64,000 nt of DNA from Nocardioides lijunqiniae (GCF_015024225.1 NZ_JACJGM010000021.1:44762-108761), one strand, 5' to 3'. Positions 36,645-45,902 are shown, counted from the first letter of the stretch. Numbers and translations: made by a program. Notes: generated by a model not told the origin, from the letters alone.

Positions 36645-36671
36645 GCGGCGCCCGGCGGCGCCGGGCGCCGC
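36645..36671. terminator. Strong bidirectional terminator hairpin
   Basis: GCGGCGCCCGGC-ggc-GCCGGGCGCCGC: 12-bp perfect GC stem with a 3-nt loop, between the convergent orphan gene and the acyl-CoA dehydrogenase gene. Confidence 0.75.
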
Positions 36672-36708
36672 CACTTGAAGTAGCAACATCTCAGGCGTCC
36701 AGGAGCGT

Positions 36709-37857
36709 TCAGACCTCGAGCGGATCCAGCAGGTCGTAGTCGCTGACGGCTGCGGAGAGCGTCCGCACCTGGTGGTCACCGTCGCCGAAGAGGTGGTCCA
36801 GCGCGGTGAGGTGGGCGACGAACATGCCGACGTTGTACTCGGCGGTCATCGCGATGCCGCCGTGCAGCTGGATGGCCTCCTGGCCGACGTGGCGCCCGCC
36901 GCGGCTGACCTGGAGGGACACCCGCGCGGCCGCCGCGGCGACCTCCTCGGGCGAGCCGGCCGCGACGACCATCGTCGACCAGTCGACGAGGCTGTGCGTG
37001 AGCTCGAGCGAGGTGTACATGTCGGCGGCCCGGAAGGTCAGGGCCTGGAAGGTGTTCAGCGTGACGCCGAACTGCTTGCGGCTCTTGAGGTAGTCCGTCG
37101 TCGCCTTGAGCAGCGTCTGCATCGCGCCGAGCGCCTGGTTGGCGGCCATGATCCGGGTGATGTCGAGGACCGTGGCGATCGAGGCGGTCAGGTCCTGGCC
37201 GTTGGCACCGAGTGGCGAGCCCGGGGTCCCGTCGAGGGCCACGCGGGCGGCCCGGCCGCCGTCGTACGTCGCGTAGCCGGAGCGGGTGAGGCCCTCGGCG
37301 TCGCCGGCCACCAGGAAGGCGCCGGTGCCGCCGTCGGGCAGCGCGGCGCTGACGACCAGCACGTCGGCGCGGGCGCCGTGCAGCACCGGCTCCTTGACGC
37401 CGGACAGGGTCCAGGTGTCGCCGTCCTGGGTGGCGGTCACCTTCTCGGCGCTCGCCCCCCAGCGGCGGCCGGGCTCGTCGTGCGCGAACGCCAGCACGCT
37501 CTCGCCGGACGCGAGGGCGCCCAGCACCTCGGCGCGCTGCTCCGCCGTGCCGGCCGCGGCCACGAGGCCGCCGGCGAGCACGACCGAGGCCAGGAACGGC
37601 TCGGGCGCGAGGGTGCGGCCCAGCTCCTGGCAGACGATCCCGATCTCGACCGGTCCGGCGCCGACGCCGCCGTCCTCCTCGGAGAACGGCAGCCCCAGCA
37701 CGCCCATCTCGGCCAGGCGGGCCCACTGCTGCTCGTCGAAGCCGGGGTCGGCCTTGACCACCTGGCGACGGTGCTCGTAGTCGTTGTAGGCCTTGCCCAC
37801 GAGGCCGCGGACGGCGTCGCGGAGGGCGACCTGCTCGTCGTCGTACGTGAAGTCCAT
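36709..37857 (-). CDS. Acyl-CoA dehydrogenase, probable non-catalytic partner subunit
   Basis: 382 aa, ATG at 37857 with AAGGGGA upstream. Acyl-CoA dehydrogenase fold throughout (FDEQQWARLAEMGVLGLPFSEEDGG at the N-terminus, QALTFRAADMYTSLELTHSLV, QEAIQLHGGIAMTAEYNVG near the end). Helix G reads ITRIMAANQALG, without the Glu used as base by isovaleryl-type enzymes, and the C-terminal YEGT-type motif is missing. It is 17 nt downstream of another ACAD gene; such pairs in actinobacteria form heterotetramers in sterol or other side-chain oxidation. Confidence 0.88.
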   Translation of the reverse strand: MDFTYDDEQVALRDAVRGLVGKAYNDYEHRRQVVKADPGFDEQQWARLAEMGVLGLPFSEEDGGVGAGPVEIGIVCQELGRTLAPEPFLASVVLAGGLVAAAGTAEQRAEVLGALASGESVLAFAHDEPGRRWGASAEKVTATQDGDTWTLSGVKEPVLHGARADVLVVSAALPDGGTGAFLVAGDAEGLTRSGYATYDGGRAARVALDGTPGSPLGANGQDLTASIATVLDITRIMAANQALGAMQTLLKATTDYLKSRKQFGVTLNTFQALTFRAADMYTSLELTHSLVDWSTMVVAAGSPEEVAAAAARVSLQVSRGGRHVGQEAIQLHGGIAMTAEYNVGMFVAHLTALDHLFGDGDHQVRTLSAAVSDYDLLDPLEV

Positions 37858-37874
37858 GTCGTGTCCCCTTGGGC

Positions 37875-39050
37875 TCAGAGTCCGAGGATCGTGCGGCTGA
37901 TGATCTGCCGCTGGATCTCGTTGGAGCCGCCGTAGATGGAGGCCTTGCGGAGGTTGAGGTAGGTCGGCGTGACGGTGCGCGTCCAGTCGGGCAGGTCGGA
38001 GCCGTCGTCGGCGCCGGAGGCGACCGAGGCCGGCCCGGCCAGGTCGACCATCAGCTCGCTGACCGCCTGCTGCAGCTCGGTGCCCTTGAGCTTGAGCACC
38101 GAGGAGGCGGGGTGCGGCTCGCCGCCGGCCGAGTGGGCGACCACGCGCAGCGCGGTGAGCTCCAGCGCGAGCAGCTCGTTCTCGAGCTCGACGATGCGGG
38201 CGCGGACCAGCGGGTCGTCGAGGAGCGTGCCGCCCTCGCCGTCGGAGGTCTCCTTCGCCAGGTCCTTGGCGCGGGCGAGGATGCGCTTGGTGGCGCCCAC
38301 GGGCGCCACGCCGACGCGCTCGTTGCCGAGCAGGAACTTGGCGATCGTCCAGCCGCCGTTGAGCTCGCCCACGAGGTTGGCGGCGGGGACGCGCACGTCC
38401 TCGAACCACACCTCGTTGACCTCGAAGCCGCCGTCGATCAGCTCGATCGGGCGCACCTCGAGGCCAGGGCTCGTCATGTCGATGAGCAGCATCGAGATGC
38501 CGGCCTGCTTCTTCACGTCGGGGTCGGTGCGCACCAGCGTGAAGATCCAGTCGCCGAACTGGCCGAGCGTCGTCCAGGTCTTCTGCCCGTTGACGACCCA
38601 CTCCTCGCCGTCGCGGACCGCGGTGGTGCGCAGGCTGGCCAGGTCGGAGCCGGCGTCGGGCTCCGAGAAGCCCTGGCTCCACCAGATGTCGAGGTTGGCC
38701 GTCTTGGGGAGGAACTGCTGCTTCTGCTCCTCGGTGCCGAAGTGCGCGATCACCGGCCCGATCATGGAGGCGTTGAACGCCAGCGGCGTGGGCACGCCGG
38801 CGCGCTGCATCTCCTCGTGCCAGATGTGGCGCCGCAGCTCGCTCCAGCCGCGGCCGCCGTACGCCTCGGGCCAGTGCGGCACCGCGAGCCCGGCGGCGTT
38901 GAGCGTCTGCTGGGCCTCGACGATCTGGTCGCGCGTGAGCTCGCGGCCCTCGATCACCGTGCGGCGGATCTCCTCGGAGACCTCGGTGGTGAAGAACGCG
39001 CGCATCTCGGCGCGGAACTCCTGGTCGTCCTCGGACAGCTCGAGCTGCAT
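37875..39050 (-). CDS. Acyl-CoA dehydrogenase, probable catalytic subunit
   Basis: 391 aa, GGAGAGGGG upstream of the ATG. Motifs: QGFSEPDAGSDLASLRT (FAD/substrate), WVVNGQKTWTTLG, and C-terminal SIYGGSNEIQRQIISRTILGL. Glu244 in LLGNERVGVAP is at the helix-G position of the catalytic base in isovaleryl/long-chain type enzymes. It oxidises an acyl-CoA with FAD. It precedes the partner gene and is probably its complex mate; substrate unknown. Confidence 0.92.
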   Translation of the reverse strand: MQLELSEDDQEFRAEMRAFFTTEVSEEIRRTVIEGRELTRDQIVEAQQTLNAAGLAVPHWPEAYGGRGWSELRRHIWHEEMQRAGVPTPLAFNASMIGPVIAHFGTEEQKQQFLPKTANLDIWWSQGFSEPDAGSDLASLRTTAVRDGEEWVVNGQKTWTTLGQFGDWIFTLVRTDPDVKKQAGISMLLIDMTSPGLEVRPIELIDGGFEVNEVWFEDVRVPAANLVGELNGGWTIAKFLLGNERVGVAPVGATKRILARAKDLAKETSDGEGGTLLDDPLVRARIVELENELLALELTALRVVAHSAGGEPHPASSVLKLKGTELQQAVSELMVDLAGPASVASGADDGSDLPDWTRTVTPTYLNLRKASIYGGSNEIQRQIISRTILGL

Positions 39051-39108
39051 GCGGGTCGGCCCCTCTCCTGGTCGGCTGCCCCGATGCTACTGACAGGTAG
39101 AAGCAGGG

Positions 39109-40089
39109 TCAGACGCGCACGTCGTCGGCGGTCGCGTGGACGTCGGCCCGCTCCTCGCGGCGACGCTCCCAGAGACGCGCCAGGACCATGACGACGCCGG
39201 CCAGCGCGCCGCCCGCGACCAGGTCGATGACGTAGTGCTCGCCGTAGTAGACGAGCGCCAGCCCCATCGCGGCCGGGTAGGCGAACAGCAGCCAGCGCAG
39301 GGGGCTGCGCAGCCGCCAGACGGCGTAGAGGGCGATCAGGAACGCCGTGCCGAAGTGCAGCGACGGCATGGCGGCCACCGGGTTGCCGACGCCGTTGAGG
39401 ATCACGTCGACGCGCTGCAGGCCGATGTCGCGCCAGCCGCGGGAGGTGAGCCGCTCGACCGGGCCGAGGTAGCCCTCGTCGGAGGCCAGCCACGGCGGCG
39501 CCATCGGGTAGGAGATGTAGATCAGCAGGCCGCCGAAGTTGAGGCCGACGAAGCGCCGCATCCAGACCTGCCACTCGGCGTGGTTGCGCACCCACAGCAC
39601 CACCGCGATGGTGAGGCCGGCCAGGAAGTGCGAGGCGTAGACGAACGTGAACGCCACGTCGTACCAGCGCGGGTCGCTGTCCTTGCTGCACGGCTCGCCG
39701 CACCACGCGGCCTGCAGGGTCTCGGTGGGCGTCGTGCCCAGCCCCATCCAGCGGTCGACGTCGATGGGCATCGTCCAGTGCACCGGGATCTGGAGCTCGT
39801 CGGTGAGCCCGCGGCTGAAGAAGTAGAACGTCAGCAGCGCTGCCGGCAGCCACCAGTCGCGCAGGAAGTTCAGGTGCTCGCGGGGGTGGGCCTCGATGTT
39901 CCACGCGACCGTGCCGAGCCAGAGCGTGATCATGACGGTGATCGAGTCGTTGGGGATCCCGAAGCGCCACCACCACGCGGCCACCGCGGCCACCCAGACG
40001 ACCATCGCCGCGAGGCGCACTCCAGGGCGGCGGGTGCGGGCGACGTCGACGTCGACGTTGCTGTCCGCTACCTCCGCCTGTGCCGTCAT
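39109..40089 (-). CDS. PAP2-superfamily membrane phosphatase/phosphotransferase
   Basis: 326 aa with about six membrane helices. PAP2 motifs PVAAMPSLHFGTAF (first active-site His) and YYGEHYVIDLVAGG (second His, Asp) are clear at about 245-300. The arrangement is like the inositolphosphotransferase/Aur1-like PAP2 branch, which transfers or removes lipid phosphate groups. C-terminus is charged and cytoplasmic. Confidence 0.88.
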   Translation of the reverse strand: MTAQAEVADSNVDVDVARTRRPGVRLAAMVVWVAAVAAWWWRFGIPNDSITVMITLWLGTVAWNIEAHPREHLNFLRDWWLPAALLTFYFFSRGLTDELQIPVHWTMPIDVDRWMGLGTTPTETLQAAWCGEPCSKDSDPRWYDVAFTFVYASHFLAGLTIAVVLWVRNHAEWQVWMRRFVGLNFGGLLIYISYPMAPPWLASDEGYLGPVERLTSRGWRDIGLQRVDVILNGVGNPVAAMPSLHFGTAFLIALYAVWRLRSPLRWLLFAYPAAMGLALVYYGEHYVIDLVAGGALAGVVMVLARLWERRREERADVHATADDVRV

Positions 40090-40097
40090 GGGGCACG

Positions 40098-40103
40098 ATC
40101 CTA
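40098..40103 (-). promoter_or_regulatory. Candidate -10 box of the PAP2 gene
   Basis: TAGGAT on the minus strand, 8 nt before the ATG at 40089, with no clear ribosome site; compatible with a leaderless transcript. Confidence 0.35.
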
Positions 40104-40234
40104 AAACACGGTGCTTCCCTCGCGCACGCCAGTATCGCCCGAACGGGTGTAGCGAGTCGGGGGGGCGGCGGGTCGTGTCGGCGCCCGCCTAAAGAAGGTG
40201 CCGTCCGGTCGCGGATGACGGAGAATCGGTCGAC

Positions 40235-41935
40235 GTGGGACACGTAGAGGTCAGTGGAGTGCGCTTCGAGCTGCCGGACGGGCGGGTGCTGCTCGACGAC
40301 GTCTCGTTCCGGGTGGGGGAGGGCGCCAAGGTGGCGCTGGTCGGCGCCAACGGCGCCGGCAAGACGACCCTGCTCAGGATCATCACGGGCGACCTGGTGC
40401 CGCACTCCGGGGCCGTGACCCGCAGTGGCGGCCTGGGCGTCATGCGGCAGATGGTCAACGCCGGCCTGGGCGCCGAGCCGACCGTCGCCGACCTGCTGCT
40501 GTCGGTCTCCCCGCCCCGGGTCCGCTCGGCGGCGGCCGAGGTGGACCGCTGCGAGCTGGCGCTGATGGAGACCGACGACGAGAAGACCCAGATGCGCTAC
40601 GCCGAGGCGCTCGCGGAGTACGCCGACGCCGGGGGCTACGACATCGAGGTGGCGTGGGACGTCTGCACGGTCAAGGCGCTGGCGGTGCCCTACGACAAGG
40701 CGAAGTGCCGCGAGCTGCGCACCCTGTCCGGCGGCGAGCAGAAGCGGCTGGTGCTGGAGTACCTGCTCGCCGGCCCCGACGAGGTGCTCCTGCTCGACGA
40801 GCCGGACAACTTCCTCGACGTGCCCGGCAAGATCTGGCTCGAGCAGCGCATCCGCGAGTCCGACAAGACGATCCTCTTCATCAGCCACGACCGAGAGCTG
40901 CTCGACAACACCGCGACGCGTGTCGTCACCGTCGAGCTCGGCCACGCGGGCAACCTCGTGTGGACCCATCCGGGCGGCTTCGCGAGCTACCACGAGGCGC
41001 GCAAGGACCGCTTCGCCCGCTTCGAGGAGATGCGCCGGCGCTGGGACGAGGAGCACGCCAAGATCAAGGCCCTCGTGCTGCGGCTCAAGATCAAGTCCGA
41101 GTACAACGACGGCATGTCCAGCCAGTACCGCGCCGCCCAGACCCGGCTGCGCAAGTTCGAGGAGGCGGGGCCGCCGACCGAGCAGCCGCGCGAGCAGCAG
41201 GTGACGATGCGGCTCCAGGGCGGCCGCACCGGCAAGCGGGCGGTCGTCTGCGAGGACCTCGAGCTCACCGGCCTGATGAGGCCCTTCGACCTCGAGGTCT
41301 GGTACGGCGAGCGGGTCGCCGTGCTCGGCTCCAACGGGTCCGGCAAGTCGCACTTCCTGCGCCTGCTCGCCGCCGGCGGCAGCGACCCGGACGTGGAGCA
41401 CCAGCCCGTGGGCGAGGTGCCGATCAAGCCGGTGCCGCACACCGGCAAGGCCAAGCTCGGCGCCCGCGTGCGCCCGGGCTGGTTCGTGCAGACCCACGAG
41501 CACCCCGAGCTGGTGGGTCGCACCCTCACGGAGATCCTGCACCGGGGTGACGGCGAGGCCGACGGTCGCGGTCGTCGCGGCATGGGCCAGGAGCAGTCGG
41601 CGCGGGTGCTCGACCGCTACGAGCTCGCGCACGCCGCCGACCAGCGCTTCGAGTCGCTCTCGGGCGGGCAGCAGGCGCGCTTCCAGATCCTGCTGCTCGA
41701 GCTCTCGGGCGCCACCCTGCTGCTGCTCGACGAGCCCACCGACAACCTCGACGTCCAGTCGGCGGAGGCGCTGGAGGAGGGCCTCGAGGCCTTCGACGGC
41801 ACGGTGGTCGCGGTGACCCACGACCGGTGGTTCGCCCGGGGGTTCGACCGGTTCCTGGTCTACGGCTCCGACGGCGCGGTCTACGAGTCCGACGGTCCCG
41901 TGTGGGACGAGGGCCGGGTGCAGCGCGTCCGATGA
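40235..41935 (+). CDS. ABC-F family ATPase
   Basis: 566 aa from GTG. Two ABC domains in one soluble chain: Walker A GANGAGKTTLLR (~37-48) with signature LSGGEQKRL and Walker B VLLLDEPDNFLD, then a Lys/Arg/Glu-rich linker (~255-320, KALVLRLKIKSEYNDGM), then Walker A GSNGSGKSH, signature LSGGQQARF and Walker B LLLLDEPTDNLD. No membrane segment. ABC-F proteins act on ribosomes as translation or resistance factors; the exact branch cannot be told. ATGA overlap with the GNAT gene. Confidence 0.93.
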   Translation: MGHVEVSGVRFELPDGRVLLDDVSFRVGEGAKVALVGANGAGKTTLLRIITGDLVPHSGAVTRSGGLGVMRQMVNAGLGAEPTVADLLLSVSPPRVRSAAAEVDRCELALMETDDEKTQMRYAEALAEYADAGGYDIEVAWDVCTVKALAVPYDKAKCRELRTLSGGEQKRLVLEYLLAGPDEVLLLDEPDNFLDVPGKIWLEQRIRESDKTILFISHDRELLDNTATRVVTVELGHAGNLVWTHPGGFASYHEARKDRFARFEEMRRRWDEEHAKIKALVLRLKIKSEYNDGMSSQYRAAQTRLRKFEEAGPPTEQPREQQVTMRLQGGRTGKRAVVCEDLELTGLMRPFDLEVWYGERVAVLGSNGSGKSHFLRLLAAGGSDPDVEHQPVGEVPIKPVPHTGKAKLGARVRPGWFVQTHEHPELVGRTLTEILHRGDGEADGRGRRGMGQEQSARVLDRYELAHAADQRFESLSGGQQARFQILLLELSGATLLLLDEPTDNLDVQSAEALEEGLEAFDGTVVAVTHDRWFARGFDRFLVYGSDGAVYESDGPVWDEGRVQRVR

Positions 41936-42957
41936 GCGAGCTGAGGACCCGCGTGGTCGACCACGCCGACGACGCCACCGTCACGGCGTGGCACGACGTC
42001 TACCTGCGCGCCGAGCGCCACGGGCGCGAGGAGCTCGCGACGCCGTGGGCGCTGGAGGAGCTGCGGGCCCAGCTGCGCACGCCGGGCCGCCGCCGCCGCT
42101 GGGTGGGCCTCGTCGGCGAGGTGGACGGCGCGGTGGTGGCGGTGGCCGGGATCGTGATGCCGCTGCTGGACAACCGCGACCAGGCGGAGGTCGCGGTCCA
42201 CGTCGACCCGGGGCACCGGCGCCGAGGCCACGGCTCCGCGATGCTCGCCGCCGCGGAGGAGGTCGTGCGCTCCGAGGGTCGTCACGTCCTCGCCGCCGAG
42301 GCCACCTGGCCCTACGACCGCGGCCCCGAGGGTGCCGGGTCGCCCGGGCTGGAGTTCGCGCTGGCGCACGGCTTCGAGCTCGCGCTGGGCGACGTCGTGC
42401 GCGAGCTGCGCCTGCCGGTCGCCGAGGAGCTCCTCGAGCAGCTGGCGAGCGACGCGGCGGCGTACCACGAGGGCTACACGCTGCGCTCCTTCGTGGGCCC
42501 CGTGCCCGAGGACCTGGTGCAGGGCTGGGCCGAGCTCTCCGCCTCCCTGATGACCGAGGCCCCCACCGGTGAGATGGAGCGCGAGCCGGAGGCGGTCGAC
42601 ATCGCCGCGCTGCGCGAGGGCGAGGAGCTGGGGCGTCGGCAGGGACGGACGAAGTACAACACCGCCGCCCTCGACGCCGAGGGCGCCGTGGTGGCCTACA
42701 CCGACGTGGCGACCACGGTCCACGAGCCGGGGCGCGCCTACCAGTGGGGCACGCTGGTGCGTCGCGCCGACCGCGGCCACCGCCTCGGGATGGCCGTCAA
42801 GGTCGCCAACCTGCGGCTCCTGCAGCGCGAGGACCCCGGCGCCCGGCGGGTCGTGACCTGGAACGCCGAGGTCAACGGCCACATGATCGGCGTCAACGAG
42901 CGGCTCGGCTTCGTACCGGTGGAGCGCGCCGGCGAGCTGCAGAAGCGCCTCGCCTGA
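41932..42957 (+). CDS. Tandem GNAT acetyltransferase
   Basis: 341 aa starting at the ATG that overlaps the ABC-F stop. N-terminal GNAT half has the acetyl-CoA loop VHVDPGHRRRGHGSAML (~85-101); the C-terminal half has LVRRADRGHRLGMAVKVANL (~275-295) and ends WNAEVNGHMIGVNERLGF. The two-domain layout resembles mycothiol synthase-like and other actinobacterial tandem GNATs, but the acceptor is unknown. Confidence 0.88.
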   Translation: MSELRTRVVDHADDATVTAWHDVYLRAERHGREELATPWALEELRAQLRTPGRRRRWVGLVGEVDGAVVAVAGIVMPLLDNRDQAEVAVHVDPGHRRRGHGSAMLAAAEEVVRSEGRHVLAAEATWPYDRGPEGAGSPGLEFALAHGFELALGDVVRELRLPVAEELLEQLASDAAAYHEGYTLRSFVGPVPEDLVQGWAELSASLMTEAPTGEMEREPEAVDIAALREGEELGRRQGRTKYNTAALDAEGAVVAYTDVATTVHEPGRAYQWGTLVRRADRGHRLGMAVKVANLRLLQREDPGARRVVTWNAEVNGHMIGVNERLGFVPVERAGELQKRLA

Positions 42958-42989
42958 CCTGACGGTCGGCGGGGCGGGGACGTGCTGGG

Positions 42990-43024
42990 CTGACGGGCGG
43001 GCGGTCGACCCACCCGCCCGTCAG
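42990..43024. terminator. Bidirectional terminator hairpin
   Basis: CTGACGGGCGGG (42990-43001) pairs perfectly with CCCGCCCGTCAG (43013-43024), 11-nt loop, between convergent GNAT and HtrA genes. Confidence 0.75.
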
Positions 43025-43026
43025 GT

Positions 43027-44289
43027 TCAGGACGAGCTGCGCTCAGCGTCCGAGTCGAGCGTGAGCGTCGTGGTGTCGCTCCTGCCGTCGCGCTCGTAGG
43101 CGACGGTGACCTCGTCGCCCGGGCGGTAGGTGCGGATGGTCGCCACGAGGGAGTCGGCGCCGGTGATCACCGTGTCGTCGACCCGGGTGATCACGTCGCC
43201 GGTCTCGAGCCCGGCGGAGCCCGCGGCCGAGCCGTCGCTGACGTCCCCGATCTGGGCGCCCTCGGTGACCTCGGCGCCCGTGGCGTCCGCGACGTCCTGG
43301 ACGCTCACGCCGAGCTTGGCGTGGGTGGGCGTCTCGCCGTCGGCCATCTGCTCGACGATCGGCAGGACCGAGTCGATCGGGATCGCGAAGCCGAGGCCGA
43401 TGGAGCCGGCCTCGCCGCTGCCGTTGGAGGCCGAGCGGATCGAGGAGTTGATCCCGACGACGTTGCCGTCCATGTCGGCCAGCGCACCGCCGCTGTTGCC
43501 CGGGTTGATCGCGGCGTCGGTCTGGATGGCGGGGTACGTCGTGCTGTTGCCCTCGCCGTCGGAGCCGACGTCGACGGGCCGGTTCAGGGCACTGACGATG
43601 CCGCTGGTCACCGTCGACTCCAGGCCGTACGGCGAGCCGATCGCGACGACCTCCTCGCCGACGTCGAGGTTGTCGGACTCCCCGATCGTGGCCGGCGTCA
43701 GCCCGCTGACGTCCTGGGCCTGGATGACCGCGGTGTCGGTGAGCGGGTCGGTGCCGAGGACCTCGGCCGAGGCCTTGGTGCCGTCGTTGAACGAGACCGT
43801 GATCCGGCCGTCGTCGCCGGCGAGCTCGACCACGTGGTTGTTGGTGAGGATCTGGCCGTCGGAGCTCAGGATGATGCCCGAGCCGGACCCGGCGCCCTGC
43901 CCTCCCGACACGTCGAGCTTCACGACCGAGGGCAGCACGGAGGAGGCGACCTCCTCGACGCTGCCGGCGGGCGCGTCGCTGTCGGGGGTGTCGGCCACCT
44001 GCGACGTCGTGCGGTCCGGGGTCGCGCTCGAGGACGCGCCTGCGCCGTCGTCGTCGTAGGCGTTGAAGGCGGCGGCGCCGCCGACGCCGGCGGACCCGCC
44101 CACGAGGAGCGAGGCGCCGACGACGGCGGCGGCGAGTCCGGCCCGACCGCGGCGACGGGTCGCCGGTCGGGAGGTCGGGGCCGGGGCGGGAGCCGCTGCC
44201 GGAGGTACGGCGAAGGGCAGCGGCTGCGTGGAATCGGTGGGCTCGTCAGGCCGGTGGCTCGGCGGCGGGAAGGGAGGCTGGTCGTTCAT
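43027..44289 (-). CDS. HtrA/DegP-type serine protease with PDZ domain
   Basis: 420 aa. Pro-rich cytoplasmic N-terminus, one membrane helix at about 50-74, Ser/Asp-rich linker, trypsin-like domain with His152 (LTNNHVV), Asp185 (PLTDTAVI) and Ser266 (INPGNSGGAL), then a PDZ domain (~320-405, GSAAGSAGLETGDVITRVDD). Membrane-anchored extracytoplasmic quality-control protease, as in other actinobacteria. GGAG lies just upstream of the ATG. Confidence 0.95.
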   Translation of the reverse strand: MNDQPPFPPPSHRPDEPTDSTQPLPFAVPPAAAPAPAPTSRPATRRRGRAGLAAAVVGASLLVGGSAGVGGAAAFNAYDDDGAGASSSATPDRTTSQVADTPDSDAPAGSVEEVASSVLPSVVKLDVSGGQGAGSGSGIILSSDGQILTNNHVVELAGDDGRITVSFNDGTKASAEVLGTDPLTDTAVIQAQDVSGLTPATIGESDNLDVGEEVVAIGSPYGLESTVTSGIVSALNRPVDVGSDGEGNSTTYPAIQTDAAINPGNSGGALADMDGNVVGINSSIRSASNGSGEAGSIGLGFAIPIDSVLPIVEQMADGETPTHAKLGVSVQDVADATGAEVTEGAQIGDVSDGSAAGSAGLETGDVITRVDDTVITGADSLVATIRTYRPGDEVTVAYERDGRSDTTTLTLDSDAERSSS

Positions 44290-44366
44290 GTCTCCATCGT
44301 GGGTACGCCGCCTGTGACCATCCTGAGACTGCGCTGGGCGCCGGCGAAGAACTGCACGCGCTCTCG

Positions 44367-44372
44367 TAGGGT
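44367..44372 (+). promoter_or_regulatory. Candidate -10 box of the YihY gene (leaderless)
   Basis: TAGGGT, 6 nt before the ATG at 44379, with no ribosome site; fits a leaderless transcript. Confidence 0.45.
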
Positions 44373-44378
44373 GCCCGG

Positions 44379-45344
44379 ATGACGACGGCGCGCACGGTCC
44401 CCGTCACCACCGAGATGGACGGTGACGAGCTCGACGCCGAGGACGCCTGGCGGCTCGCCCGTCGCTTCGGCCTGCGTCGTGTCGCGGTCGACGGCTTCGT
44501 GCGCTTCCGCTACGGCGACGGGTTCACCAACAGCCGGGCCCTCGCGCTGCAGACCTGCCTCGCGGTCGTGCCGTTCATGCTCGCCGTCACCGGGCTGGCC
44601 GCCGACCTCGACGAGGACCGCTCCGCCCAGGTCGTGGCGCGCACGATCAACGCCGTCTCGCCCGGGTCGAGCGGCGACGACGCCCTCGTCGGCGCGATCG
44701 CCTCGGGCTCCGAGGGGCCGGGGGAGGTCGCGCTCGTCGTCGGGCTGCTGTTCGCGCTGATGTCGATGACGACCGCGATGGCACAGGTGGAGCGGGGCAG
44801 CAACCGCATCTACGGCATCCGCCGGGACCGCCCCGCGATCGCCAAGTACGGACGGGCGGCGGTGCTGACCGCCGTGCTGGCCGTGCCGGTGGGGCTCGGC
44901 TTCCTGCTCCTCGTCGCGGGCGGGGCCTTCGGCGACGCGATGGTGGAGGAGTACGGCTGGTCCGACGGGACGCACACCGCCTGGCAGGTCGGCCGCTGGC
45001 CCGCGGGTCTGGTGCTGTTGGTCCTCACCATCGCGGTGCTGCTCGACCACGCCCCGCGCCGGCGCCAGCCCGCGCTGTCCTGGCTGGCGCTCGGTGCGGC
45101 GGTCGCCGTGGGGCTGAGCATGCTCGCCGCCGCCGGGCTCGCCCTCTACGTCAACCTCAGCGGGTCCTTCGGCAGCACCTACGGTCCGCTGGCCGGGATC
45201 GTCGCGCTGCTGCTGTGGAGCCTGCTGTCCTCCATCTCCCTCTTCTACGGCGTCGCGGTGTGCGCCCAGCTGGAGGCCCTGCGCGCCCACCAGACCGAGC
45301 CCGTCTACGACGACCCGGGACGCCCCGAGGAGGAGCAGGTCTGA
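44379..45344 (+). CDS. YihY/BrkB-family inner membrane protein
   Basis: 321 aa with about six membrane helices. Family features: FGLRRVAVDGFVRFRYGDGFTNSRALALQTCLAVVPFMLA before helix 1, and FGSTYGPLAGIVALLLWSLLSSISLFYGVAVCAQLEA near the C-terminus. Once misannotated as RNase BN; actual role (transport or lipid handling) is unresolved. Confidence 0.9.
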   Translation: MTTARTVPVTTEMDGDELDAEDAWRLARRFGLRRVAVDGFVRFRYGDGFTNSRALALQTCLAVVPFMLAVTGLAADLDEDRSAQVVARTINAVSPGSSGDDALVGAIASGSEGPGEVALVVGLLFALMSMTTAMAQVERGSNRIYGIRRDRPAIAKYGRAAVLTAVLAVPVGLGFLLLVAGGAFGDAMVEEYGWSDGTHTAWQVGRWPAGLVLLVLTIAVLLDHAPRRRQPALSWLALGAAVAVGLSMLAAAGLALYVNLSGSFGSTYGPLAGIVALLLWSLLSSISLFYGVAVCAQLEALRAHQTEPVYDDPGRPEEEQV

Positions 45345-45377
45345 CGCGGCCGCCGCCGTCGGTGGGAGGATCGGCCC

Positions 45378-45902
45378 ATGAGCCCGCGCACCCGCACCCT
45401 CGCCGCCGCCCTGATCGCCACGCTCCCGGTCGTCCTCGCCGTCGCCCCGGCCGACGCCGCCGTACGCCGGGGTGACGACCGTGCCAACACCCTCGTGGGC
45501 ACCCCGCGCGGCGACAGCATGTGGGGCTACGGCGGCGCCGACCGACTGCGCGCCGGCGGGGGAGACGACGCGGTGTGGGGTGGCGCCGGCAAGGACCGCC
45601 TCAACGGCGGCAAGGGCGAGGACTCCCTGTGGGGCGGCGGTGGCAACGACACCATCGACACCGGGCGCGACGGTCGCGAGGACCGTGCGTGGGGCGGCGC
45701 GGGCAAGGACACGATCTACGTCTTCGGCGACGACTCCGCCTGGGGCGGCGGCGGCGACGACCGGATCTTCGCGACGTACGCCGACGACGACCTCGAGGTC
45801 CGCTGCGGCCCCGGCCAGGATGTCGTGATCTTCAACGCCCCGGTGCCGGAGGAGGCCACGGTCCACGGCTGCGAGACCGTCAAGGTCGTCTCAGCGGGCT
45901 GA
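45378..45902 (+). CDS. Secreted calcium-binding RTX-type repeat protein
   Basis: 174 aa with a clear signal peptide (LAAALIATLPVVLAVAPADA, cleavage near residue 27). Repeats of GGxGxDxxxGG type, several with an inserted Trp (GGAGKDRLNGG, GGGGNDTIDTG, WGGGGDDRIF), span ~45-135 and would form a small calcium beta-roll. Two Cys near the C-terminus may form a disulfide. GGGAGG provides the ribosome site. Target unknown. Confidence 0.85.
   Translation: MSPRTRTLAAALIATLPVVLAVAPADAAVRRGDDRANTLVGTPRGDSMWGYGGADRLRAGGGDDAVWGGAGKDRLNGGKGEDSLWGGGGNDTIDTGRDGREDRAWGGAGKDTIYVFGDDSAWGGGGDDRIFATYADDDLEVRCGPGQDVVIFNAPVPEEATVHGCETVKVVSAG

Noticed and set aside
38954..41821. 955-codon minus-strand open frame across the ABC-F and PAP2 genes
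   Set aside because: It joins parts of real minus-strand genes in other frames with the antisense of the ABC-F gene; no domain and no start context.
45378..45902. Hemolysin/RTX toxin
   Set aside because: Short, Sec-type signal, no toxin domain and no type I secretion genes; only the calcium-repeat fold is supported.
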